Below are positions 1-5,542 of a stretch of DNA of 6,155 bases, in pieces (the first letter of the stretch is position 1; each line of letters begins with the position of its first letter). Both the position numbers and the translations under genes were made by a program. The DNA lies in the NCBI GenBank assembly GCA_046706145.1, contig JBJKPP010000081.1, positions 1 through 6,155 of the forward strand, in the 5' to 3' direction. This DNA is from JBJKPP01 sp046706145. GTDB lineage: Bacteria > Bacteroidota > Ignavibacteria > Ignavibacteriales > Ignavibacteriaceae. The notes under the pieces are model-generated. The model was not told the origin of the DNA. It was given only the letters and a program-made list of their open reading frames with translations, and ran no database searches.

Positions 1-2
1 CC

Positions 3-617
3 TTTACAACTTCTTCTAAAACTACCGACACTTGTTATGCAATATGGACACCCAATTTACCTAAGGCCGGTTATTATGAAATCTCTGCTTATGTACCGTA
101 TAGTCAAGCTGAAGATGCAGAATATAGGATTCATAATATGAATGGGGTTGACACAGTAAGTATAAACCAAAAACAATATACTAATACTTGGGTTTCGCTT
201 GGTAAATTTAATTTTGATGAAGGCGCTAGCGGCTATGTAAGACTAGGCGACGCAAGCTCAATAAAAGGAGAAGCAATTATATTTGATGCAATGAAATGGA
301 ATTACGTAAGTTCAATAACAGATATTGCGATTTCAAAAAATGATATTTCCCCAACTAATTTTAAACTAAATCAAAATTTTCCTAATCCATTTAATCCAAC
401 AACTGTTATAAAATATTCAATTCCGAATTCTGAGTTTGTAACGATAAAAGTTTTTGATATTGTAGGTAGGGAAGTTGCTCTTTTGGCGAATGAGCAAAAA
501 CCACAGGGTAATTATTCAGTTAATTTCAATGCAAGTAACCTGGCAGCCGGGGTATATTTTTATCAATTGAAGGCGGGAAATTTTACTCAAACAAAAAAGA
601 TGATTTTGTTGAAATAA
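3..617 (+). CDS. Secreted protein, C-terminal part: golvesin-like domain plus T9SS type A sorting domain (5' end outside window)
   Basis: The reading frame is open from the left edge (first complete codon at 3), so this is the last 204 residues of a longer protein; the first internal ATG (138) lies inside a domain and is not the start. Residues about 12-103 resemble the golvesin/xanthan-lyase C-terminal-like domain: 'YAIWTPNLPKAGYYEISAYV', then a 'TWVSLGKFNF' strand, 'GYVRLGD' and 'IIFDAMKW'. That domain usually sits at the C-terminal side of secreted enzymes and may bind carbohydrate or act as a beta-sandwich spacer. Residues about 121-204 form a T9SS type A sorting domain with 'NFPNPFNPTT', 'VFDIVGREV', 'GVYFYQLKAG' and a basic end. 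In T9SS cargo this tail directs passage through the outer membrane and is then removed. The enzymatic part, if any, lies upstream, so the full function cannot be stated. The domain calls are from memory of family patterns; the sorting domain is the firmer one. Confidence 0.88.
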   Translation, partial: FTTSSKTTDTCYAIWTPNLPKAGYYEISAYVPYSQAEDAEYRIHNMNGVDTVSINQKQYTNTWVSLGKFNFDEGASGYVRLGDASSIKGEAIIFDAMKWNYVSSITDIAISKNDISPTNFKLNQNFPNPFNPTTVIKYSIPNSEFVTIKVFDIVGREVALLANEQKPQGNYSVNFNASNLAAGVYFYQLKAGNFTQTKKMILLK

Positions 618-681
618 CCAGTCTGTTTTTAATATTCTACAATTATCAGGTGACTTTTGTTTCAACATTTCTTAAATATCT

Positions 682-710
682 TTTACAAAAAATAGTTTTT
701 CTGGTATCAT
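682..710 (+). promoter_or_regulatory. Possible sigma-70-type promoter for the propeller gene
   Basis: TTTACA (682-687) and TATCAT (705-710) are separated by exactly 17 nt, a close fit to a -35/-10 pair. Transcription would start near 717, about 40 nt before the ATG at 757. The gap between the two genes is AT-rich, so chance matches are likely. Many Bacteroidetes also use a different -7 element (TAnnTTTG), which is absent here. Confidence 0.33.
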
Positions 711-722
711 TCAAATAGTATA

Positions 723-740
723 GTTTAGTCCTTACTAAAC
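723..740 (+). repeat. Leader inverted repeat (small hairpin)
   Basis: GTTTAGTCCTTACTAAAC is a perfect 7-bp inverted repeat around a CCTT loop. It ends 7 nt before the Shine-Dalgarno run (747-754) of the propeller gene. It lacks the GC-rich stem and T-run of a terminator, so it is better described as a 5' UTR hairpin or a small operator-like palindrome. Its role is unknown. Confidence 0.5.
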
Positions 741-747
741 AAACGTG

Positions 748-754
748 GGAGGGG
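748..754 (+). promoter_or_regulatory. Shine-Dalgarno that sets the start at 757
   Basis: GGAGGGG lies 2 nt before the ATG at 757, with its GGAGG core 4 nt away. An in-frame GTG at 745 would put this ribosome-binding run inside the coding sequence, and has no purine run of its own, so ATG 757 is preferred. The signal peptide also begins more naturally at 757 (MNTRLYS). Confidence 0.7.
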
Positions 755-756
755 AA

Positions 757-2115
757 ATGAATACGAGATTGTATTCTGTAATAAGTCTCGCGTTCATTAT
801 AGTTGTCTTAACAGGAAGTCAAGTTTGTAAAGCTCAATGGATGCCGCAAAATAGCGGTACCAATGAACAGTTGAACGATGTTGTTATGCTTGATTCATCA
901 ACAGCAATTGCTGTGGGGATTGGTGGTTCTATTTACAGAACTACAGATTCAGGAGCTAAATGGGAATTTGTTGGTGTACCGTGGAGCTATCCTATGGACT
1001 GGAAAAGTATATGTTTTTCTGATAGTAAAAACGGAATTCTGGTAGGAGGAAATAACATTATCACAACAAATGACGGCGGCCAAATATGGAAGATGCGGTA
1101 TCATTCTACGGATAAGAATTTTCTCAGTGCTTTTTGTATTGGGCCGTCAAAGTTTTATGTTGGTGATGATTCGGGTTACGTGTATAATTCAGTTGATAGC
1201 GGAAAGACATGGACTTCTGAGAAAATTAGTTCTTATCCGATAGTTGATATTTTCCCCTGGCGAGGCACCTTCGCTGTTGGTCTTCCGGTATATGCACTAA
1301 CAACTCATTCATTATTTGAAAGATTTGAATTCCCTCCTACATCATGGTCTTTGGTGGATACATTACAGAATCTTTCATGGCTTGGGAGTCAAGCCAATGC
1401 AGGAGAATTTTGTAATGGCGGGGGAACTGGGTTTATTGCTGGTGTGCAGGGTGATTTGCGTTCTGCGCCGCTTGTACTGCGAAAGATGTTCTCTGATTCT
1501 TTATGGCGTTATAACGGTCTTCCTTTTGGAAACGGTCCATTATATGGAGTTTCAGCACCTTCTGACGAAGTTATCTATGTTTGTGGTGATGATGGTTTGA
1601 TCGGCAGGTCAACGGATGGAGGTGACACTTGGAATCAGGCCATCTTTCTTTTTAATTCTACTGTTCCCACTCTGCGCTCTATATATTTTTATAATGATGA
1701 AATGGGTTTTGCAGTGGGCGATAATGGTACAATTTTGTTTACGAAAAACGGTGGAATAATTACTGGCATTAGTGGTGAAAATACAAATATTCCCGAAGAA
1801 TTTTGTTTAAGTCAAAACTATCCGAATCCATTTAATCCAACGACGACGATAAGATATTCGATCCCCACTTTATTGGAAGCAAATTCCTTGCCTACCGGAC
1901 AGGCAGGCGGCAGACAGTTTGCGTCCACTACAAAAGTAGAATTAAAAATTTACGACCTACTCGGAAAAGTGGTAGCAACTCTTGTCGATAAACAACAAAA
2001 CTCTGGAACTTACGAAGTAGAATTCAATGCGAGTAAACTTTCCAGCGGAATTTATTTTTACAGTTTGCATGCAGGTAATTTTACAAAAACACTGAAGCTG
2101 GTTTTACTTAAGTAA
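757..2115 (+). CDS. Secreted YCF48/BNR-like beta-propeller protein with T9SS type A sorting domain
   Basis: 452 residues from the ATG at 757. Residues 1-26 are a Sec signal peptide (hydrophobic 'LAFIIVVLTG', likely cleavage after 'CKA'). Residues about 38-333 carry Asp-box repeats of the BNR/YCF48 kind: 'TTDSGAKW' (62-69), 'TNDGGQIW' (104-111), 'SVDSGKTW' (145-152), 'STDGGDTW' (285-292) and a degenerate 'TKNGG' (329-333). Each follows a strand such as 'AIAVGIGGSIYR' or 'GFAVGDNGTILF', the pattern of propeller blades. Residues 153-284 have no clear Asp box, so some blades are diverged. Residues about 351-452 are a T9SS type A sorting domain ('SQNYPNPFNPTT', 'KIYDLLGKV', 'GIYFYSLHAG'), so the protein is probably exported by T9SS and released or attached outside the cell. 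The sorting domain is interrupted by about 19 extra residues (within 371-393) encoded by a GC-rich hairpin sequence. No catalytic residues are evident; binding or scaffolding is only a guess. Confidence 0.9.
   Translation: MNTRLYSVISLAFIIVVLTGSQVCKAQWMPQNSGTNEQLNDVVMLDSSTAIAVGIGGSIYRTTDSGAKWEFVGVPWSYPMDWKSICFSDSKNGILVGGNNIITTNDGGQIWKMRYHSTDKNFLSAFCIGPSKFYVGDDSGYVYNSVDSGKTWTSEKISSYPIVDIFPWRGTFAVGLPVYALTTHSLFERFEFPPTSWSLVDTLQNLSWLGSQANAGEFCNGGGTGFIAGVQGDLRSAPLVLRKMFSDSLWRYNGLPFGNGPLYGVSAPSDEVIYVCGDDGLIGRSTDGGDTWNQAIFLFNSTVPTLRSIYFYNDEMGFAVGDNGTILFTKNGGIITGISGENTNIPEEFCLSQNYPNPFNPTTTIRYSIPTLLEANSLPTGQAGGRQFASTTKVELKIYDLLGKVVATLVDKQQNSGTYEVEFNASKLSSGIYFYSLHAGNFTKTLKLVLLK
1887..1907 (+). repeat. 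GC-rich hairpin repeat inside the coding sequence ('LPTGQAGG' type)
   Basis: CTTGCCT (1887-1893) pairs with AGGCAGG (1901-1907) through six Watson-Crick pairs and one G-T wobble, around loop ACCGGAC. It stays in frame and encodes the 'LPTGQAGG' stretch. About 20 of the 29 bases at 1886-1914 are G or C, in an otherwise AT-rich gene. Similar short GC-rich palindromes coding 'PTGQAGG' or 'PAGRQAG' peptides are familiar to me from Ignavibacteria and other environmental genomes; that is recollection, not a search result. Confidence 0.65.
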
Positions 2116-2121
2116 TCTTTT

Positions 2122-2137
2122 TATTATTGTAATAATA
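2122..2137 (+). repeat. AT-only palindrome upstream of the DUF3788 gene
   Basis: TATTATT (2122-2128) and AATAATA (2131-2137) form a 7-bp inverted repeat around GT. It starts 7 nt after the propeller stop codon and ends 3 nt before the GGGG (2141-2144) ribosome-binding run of the next gene. It is too AT-rich to be a terminator. It could be an operator, or chance in AT-rich DNA. Confidence 0.3.
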
Positions 2138-2151
2138 TATGGGGAAAATAA

Positions 2152-2574
2152 ATGGGACAGCCAATCTTAACTGATGAAAAACAATTTCCCACTAAAGAAG
2201 TGATTTATTCAAACATTGGGAAATCTAAAGTATTGTGGGACACTTTCTTTGAGTATATTCATACAAATTATCCCGACCTATCAGAAGAATGGAGATATTA
2301 TAAAGACGGTAAAAGCTGGCTCTTAAAAGTTACAAAGAAGTTAAAAACTATATTCTGGCTTTCAATAGTTAAAAACTCATTCAGAACGACTTTCTATTTT
2401 ACCGACAAAGCCCAGGGAGCTATAAAAAATAGTAGTATTTCTGATGAATTAAAAGAAAGTTTTGTTTCAGGGAAAAGATATAATAAGATTCAAGGGATTA
2501 CTATAATTTTTAAAAGAAAAAAAGATATTGAATATGCAAAGTTGTTATTAGCAATAAAACTTAGTATAAAATAA
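2152..2574 (+). CDS. DUF3788 family protein
   Basis: 140 residues with no signal peptide or membrane segment, so probably cytoplasmic. The sequence fits DUF3788: an N-terminal 'LTDEKQFPT', then 'EEWRYYKDGKSWLLKVTKK' (45-63), 'TIFWLSI' (66-72), 'FRTTFYFTDKA' (77-87) and a C-terminal 'GITIIFK' strand followed by a Lys-rich helix. The central Trp/Tyr/Lys-rich block is the recognisable part. No biochemical function is established for the family as far as I know. The start is ATG 2152, with GGGG (2141-2144) 7 nt upstream; an ATG at 2139 is in another frame. The gene lies 36 nt after the propeller gene and only 13 nt before the DUF3795 gene, so the latter two are probably co-transcribed. The basic C-terminus and aromatic residues might suggest nucleic-acid or small-molecule contact, but that is speculation. 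Confidence 0.83.
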   Translation: MGQPILTDEKQFPTKEVIYSNIGKSKVLWDTFFEYIHTNYPDLSEEWRYYKDGKSWLLKVTKKLKTIFWLSIVKNSFRTTFYFTDKAQGAIKNSSISDELKESFVSGKRYNKIQGITIIFKRKKDIEYAKLLLAIKLSIK

Positions 2575-2587
2575 GGCATTATAATAA

Positions 2588-2947
2588 TTGGATGAAATCA
2601 TTTCATATTGCGGTTTAGTTTGTGGACGCTGCCCGATATACTTAGCAACTATCGAAACAGATAAATCCCAAAAAGAAAAGATGATATATGAAATCATTAA
2701 TTTCTGCAAAACCCATTATGGGATTGAGTATAAATTCGAAGATATTAATGATTGCGATGGATGCAAAACTAGGACTGGACGTTTGTTTTTGGCATGTAGT
2801 AAATGTGAAATAAGAAAATGTGCCGTCGAAAGAAAAGTTGAAAATTGTGCATGTTGTAAAGATTATTTGTGCGAGTACCTAAAGGAATTTTTTTATATAG
2901 AGCCCAATGCTAAGATGCGTCTGGAACTAATTAGGCGTAATAGTTAA
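2588..2947 (+). CDS. DUF3795 family cysteine-rich, probably metal-binding protein
   Basis: 119 residues with 13 cysteines. It shows the DUF3795 pattern: 'YCGLVCGRCPIY' (7-18), 'DCDGCKTRTGRLFLACSKC' (55-73), 'EIRKCAVE' (74-81), 'NCACCKDYLC' (86-95) and 'CEYLKEFF' (95-102). The CxxxCxxC, CxxC and CxxC spacings suggest bound zinc or an iron-sulfur cluster. This is inferred from spacing; the family is uncharacterised as far as I know. The start must be TTG 2588: the preceding codon (2585-2587) is TAA, the nearby ATG at 2592 is in another frame and soon hits a stop, and no in-frame ATG precedes the conserved YCG motif. An AAGG at 2573-2576, overlapping the upstream stop codon, lies 11 nt before the TTG, a weak and rather distant ribosome-binding site. 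This suggests coupling to translation of the DUF3788 gene. Confidence 0.85.
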   Translation: MDEIISYCGLVCGRCPIYLATIETDKSQKEKMIYEIINFCKTHYGIEYKFEDINDCDGCKTRTGRLFLACSKCEIRKCAVERKVENCACCKDYLCEYLKEFFYIEPNAKMRLELIRRNS

Positions 2948-3165
2948 TAAAATTCTCTTAGTATTTTACATGCGGGAGTGTATATTTTAATTGATTATAA
3001 ATTTGGCTTTGCCTTCCTTAATTCTATTTGTGAAGTTAGAAAATAAAATACATTGAAAATGTTATGGCTGAAAATAACCTCCAGTATATTTGACAACCAA
3101 TATTTTCTTATCCTTTTTCTAATAATTTTATCTATATTGATATGGCTAATAGAGGAGGATGAATC
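2948..3165. other. Intergenic region before the deacetylase gene
   Basis: This is 218 nt of AT-rich sequence without a supportable gene. It contains TATATTTG at 3085-3092, an exact match to the Bacteroidetes -7 consensus TAnnTTTG, but no well-spaced upstream TTTG. An overlapping TTGACA at 3090-3095 has no good -10 partner at 16-18 nt. A promoter probably lies here, but I cannot fix it. The clear AGGAGG at 3153-3158, 7 nt before the ATG at 3166, is a strong ribosome-binding site. I saw no terminator after the DUF3795 gene. Confidence 0.5.
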
Positions 3166-4560
3166 ATGAAGTTTCTGCATTACAGTTTTTTAATTTTTCC
3201 CTGGATTTCTTTTGTATTATTTGCTCAAGTCGTTTCAAAACAGCCCGCCACAAGTCCTTTGCCTGATAACAGATTCAAAGCCGATATTCTTGTAGTAGTA
3301 GCACATCCCGATGATGAATCGATTATAGCAGGTTATTTAGCTAAGGCTTCACTTGATGAGCATAAACGTATCGCAGTAGTGTTCACTACTCGAGGGGACG
3401 CAGGGCAAAACCTTGTTGGCTATGAGCAGGCCAACTCATTAGCTGAAATTCGCGAAATGGAAGCGCGAGAAGCTTTGGCTTCAATAGGGATTCATAATGT
3501 GTGGTTTCTTCGTGCTCCGGATACTCCATGGCAAGACGTTCCCGATGTCTTGCGGTCTCTCGAGAGATGGAACCATGGAAATGTTCTTGGAGAAATTGTG
3601 CGTTTTGTGAGGTTAACACGTCCTGATGTAATAATCACAATGCTGCCGGATGTTGTAGTAGGCGAAAACCATGAAGACCACCAGGCATCAGGAGTAATAA
3701 CAACAGAGGCATTTGATTTGGCTGGAGACCTTACATGGTTTCCCGAACAAGTTGGGGCTCCTGAGGATCATTTATGGTTTTCCAATCTTATGGAAGGTTT
3801 GCATACATGGCAGCCTGAAAAGCTTTATTATTTTACTGATGCCACTCACTTTGACTTTCTTAAAGGCAAAGGTCCGGAATACTCAATGACTGAAATTTCA
3901 CCATCACAGCATGTCTCATACGCACGACTGGCCGCAAAAGAAATTTCTTACCACAAAACACAATATGATGACGATCCAGCCAAGGCTCTTGCAACAGGTG
4001 ATTTAAGTTATTATGAACAGCCACTTACTTTCATTTTAGCAAAATCATTAGTTGGAGGTTCCGTTACTGGAGATATTTGCCAGGGAGTTGTTCCAGGCCC
4101 AATTCCTTTTGTACACGTGCGTGGTTATGAGACGCCTAAAAACTTACCTGATTATTCAATTGAGCTAGGCGGAGGGTGGGCATTTTACAAATGCTTTTGG
4201 CCGGCCCATAACCTTGATTCCATGCCGAAATTGCTTTCGCCTGAACTTGGGGTAATTAGAGGTCAAGATTTTTCAATTCCGCTGATTCTTCATAATAATA
4301 CCAATAAAGAAGAAACTTTTGAACTCCAAACAACATTACCTGCAGGTTGGTCTTTAGATAGTAATTCTGTTCAGTATGCTCATCATTCTTTGCCGGAGAA
4401 GCTTTTCTCAGTTCGAGCGCATGACGATTTTCCGATAAGAATAAGACTTGTTGCGCCGCTCGTCGATAAAGAACTATGGCAGGGAATTTCTTGGATTGCT
4501 AAAGTTGAAGGGAAAACTACAAACAAAGTTAACCTGAAGATTCATATTGCCATGCAATAA
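3166..4560 (+). CDS. Secreted PIG-L/LmbE family zinc deacetylase with C-terminal beta-rich domain
   Basis: 464 residues. Residues 1-20 are a signal peptide (cleavage near 'LFA|QVV'), placing the enzyme in the periplasm or outside the cell. Residues about 37-300 are the PIG-L/LmbE N-deacetylase fold. 'VVVAHPDDE' (43-51) supplies metal ligands His47 and Asp50 and the likely catalytic base Asp49; 'EIREMEAREAL' (94-104) and 'RPDVIITMLPD' (152-162) follow; 'ENHEDHQASG' (167-176) supplies the third ligand, probably His172. By family knowledge such enzymes remove acetyl groups from N-acetylglucosamine-type sugars or related amides; the substrate here is unknown. Residues about 360-462 resemble a NEW3/NPCBM-associated beta-sandwich ('GQDFSIPLILHNNTNKEETF', 'LPAGW'), which might contact polysaccharide. 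The combination points to processing of envelope or external glycans. No T9SS tail is present. ATG 3166 is supported by AGGAGG 7 nt upstream. The gene stands alone with gaps of over 200 nt on both sides. Confidence 0.92.
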   Translation: MKFLHYSFLIFPWISFVLFAQVVSKQPATSPLPDNRFKADILVVVAHPDDESIIAGYLAKASLDEHKRIAVVFTTRGDAGQNLVGYEQANSLAEIREMEAREALASIGIHNVWFLRAPDTPWQDVPDVLRSLERWNHGNVLGEIVRFVRLTRPDVIITMLPDVVVGENHEDHQASGVITTEAFDLAGDLTWFPEQVGAPEDHLWFSNLMEGLHTWQPEKLYYFTDATHFDFLKGKGPEYSMTEISPSQHVSYARLAAKEISYHKTQYDDDPAKALATGDLSYYEQPLTFILAKSLVGGSVTGDICQGVVPGPIPFVHVRGYETPKNLPDYSIELGGGWAFYKCFWPAHNLDSMPKLLSPELGVIRGQDFSIPLILHNNTNKEETFELQTTLPAGWSLDSNSVQYAHHSLPEKLFSVRAHDDFPIRIRLVAPLVDKELWQGISWIAKVEGKTTNKVNLKIHIAMQ

Positions 4561-4788
4561 TTAGTTGTGCTTTTAGGATTATTTTTCACATATATAATTT
4601 AGACTTTCTGACTACTATTTTCTATCGCTGAAACCTATTTCTTGTATTAATTATCAGAAAATTATACGTTTGAAATATATGTGAATAAAATAACTGGGGA
4701 AACAGAAGTTACAGGAGACTTTGTTATCTAAATAACTTACCGAAGATCTTATTTTTATTAGAATTAAATAAAATCAAAAGGGTTTACA
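4561..4788. other. Intergenic region between deacetylase and lipoprotein genes
   Basis: This is 228 nt of AT-rich sequence with no gene or GC-rich terminator. It holds the nested inverted repeat at 4585-4685. A short GTTAT/ATAAC hairpin lies at 4723-4736. AAAAGGG at 4776-4782 is the ribosome-binding site for the ATG at 4789. No confident promoter was found. Confidence 0.5.
4585..4685. repeat. Nested inverted repeat downstream of the deacetylase gene
   Basis: TTCACATATAT (4585-4595) is perfectly inverted as ATATATGTGAA (4675-4685). Inside it, TTTCTGA (4605-4611) is inverted as TCAGAAA (4654-4660). The outer arms extend by three more T-A pairs if one base (T4686) is bulged. The element begins 24 nt after the stop codon at 4560. 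It may be a long, weak mRNA 3' structure or a small inverted-repeat element; no target-site duplication was obvious. The central 42 nt show no coding signal. Confidence 0.4.
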
Positions 4789-5244
4789 ATGAAAAAGATA
4801 TTTATTTTAACTTTGGCACTCACACTAGCATCTTGTTCTACATTTGTCAGAGTTCAAAAACCTGACCCTTCAAATAGTACATGGAAACTCGTTTACTATA
4901 ATTCGGACGAAGGAGAAGTTTTAGATGGAAATCTAAATAATTTGATTAATGCTGTAGAGAATGGTAAACAAGTAAGGATAGTAATGGAAAAAGATAAAAT
5001 TACATCAGCAGCTGAAGCTCAATATTTGTGGGTTAAAGATGATGTAGTATATGCTCAAAACAACGAACAAGTTAGTGTGAGAGTTGTGGAAGGGAAGCTG
5101 GTTTTTCAGAAGGATTCTTATTATTGGATGTTTATTGTAAACACTGATGGAGAACGTGACATGATCCGTTGGTCCGTAGGTGCACATGATATGAGAGGGG
5201 AAAATGAGGATAGGGTTTATATAAAATGGTTTGTAAAAAACTAA
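4789..5244 (+). CDS. Small lipoprotein of unknown function
   Basis: 151 residues. The N-terminus is a classic lipoprotein signal: 'MKK', a hydrophobic stretch, then lipobox 'LASC' (13-16) with Cys16 as the lipidated residue. Ser follows the Cys, compatible with export to the outer membrane under enterobacterial sorting rules, which may not apply here. The mature part begins with a short linker ('KPDPSNS'), then looks alpha/beta: 'TWKLVYYNSDEG', a helix 'LDGNLNNLINAVENGKQVRI' (45-64) and several strands ending in 'DRVYIKWFV'. The 'L..L..A...G..VRIV' helix-strand block faintly recalls the VirK family, but the rest does not match well enough for me to assign it. ATG 4789 has AAAAGGG 6 nt upstream. 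The gene has gaps of about 230 and 300 nt on either side, so it is probably transcribed alone. I do not recognise a function. Confidence 0.82.
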   Translation: MKKIFILTLALTLASCSTFVRVQKPDPSNSTWKLVYYNSDEGEVLDGNLNNLINAVENGKQVRIVMEKDKITSAAEAQYLWVKDDVVYAQNNEQVSVRVVEGKLVFQKDSYYWMFIVNTDGERDMIRWSVGAHDMRGENEDRVYIKWFVKN

Positions 5245-5542
5245 TGTTATTAGATTTAATAAATTAGGTCAAAATCTCCCTTACCAACCAGCAGTATTTA
5301 TTTCTTTAGGCTGACAGCAGGGATTATACAAAAAAATGAAATTGACCGTGTTGAAATGGTTTCTTTTCTAAAAAATATATCATAATATTGATCTGATTAG
5401 TTTATATTTGATAAAATTTTCATTTTAGTATAGTTGATCCTTCCTCACTTCCTTATTCCTAAATTTTTATTATTTTCTTTACTCTAAAACAAAACATTCC
5501 TATTGTTGTAAAAAGTGTCACAAAAAATTGAGTGAGGAGGCT
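5245..5542. other. Intergenic region before the DUF2911 gene
   Basis: This is 298 nt, AT-rich, with no gene that I can support. Contents: a 6-bp AT-only inverted repeat TTATTA/TAATAA (5247-5262) just after the lipoprotein stop; TATATTTG (5403-5410), matching the Bacteroidetes -7 element but lacking a properly spaced upstream TTG; and TTTACT (5478-5483) with TATTGT (5501-5506) at 17-nt spacing, a weak sigma-70-like pair about 40 nt before the start codon. None is decisive. An ATG at 5336 opens only an 11-codon frame without a ribosome-binding site. Confidence 0.45.
5534..5540 (+). promoter_or_regulatory. Shine-Dalgarno that sets the start at 5543
   Basis: GAGGAGG ends 2 nt before the ATG at 5543, and its first GAGG lies 5 nt away. 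A TTG at 5528 is in frame, but starting there would place this ribosome-binding run inside the gene and put acidic residues (SEEA) before the 'MKKTK' of the signal peptide. ATG 5543 is therefore the better start. Confidence 0.7.

Noticed and set aside
618..744. Terminator after the first gene
   Set aside because: No GC-rich stem followed by a T-run is present; the only clear stem (723-740) is close to the next gene and has no T-run after it.
1316..1600. 94-codon + strand frame inside the propeller gene
   Set aside because: It overlaps the well-supported propeller reading frame, and its product shows no domain or signal.
3090..3125. Consensus -35 box TTGACA upstream of the deacetylase gene
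   Set aside because: The nearest -10-like sequence (TAATAA, 3120-3125) is 24 nt away, too far for a standard promoter. It also overlaps an alternative TATATTTG element, so neither could be called with confidence.
2995..3180. Open frame of 61 codons on the minus strand across the gap before the deacetylase gene
   Set aside because: It starts inside the deacetylase signal peptide on the opposite strand, lacks a ribosome-binding site, and its product has no recognisable domain. It is probably a chance frame in AT-rich DNA.
5336..5371. Micro-ORF (11 codons, MKLTVLKWFLF) in the gap before the DUF2911 gene
   Set aside because: There is no ribosome-binding site at proper spacing and no sign of conservation. 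Such short frames are common by chance.
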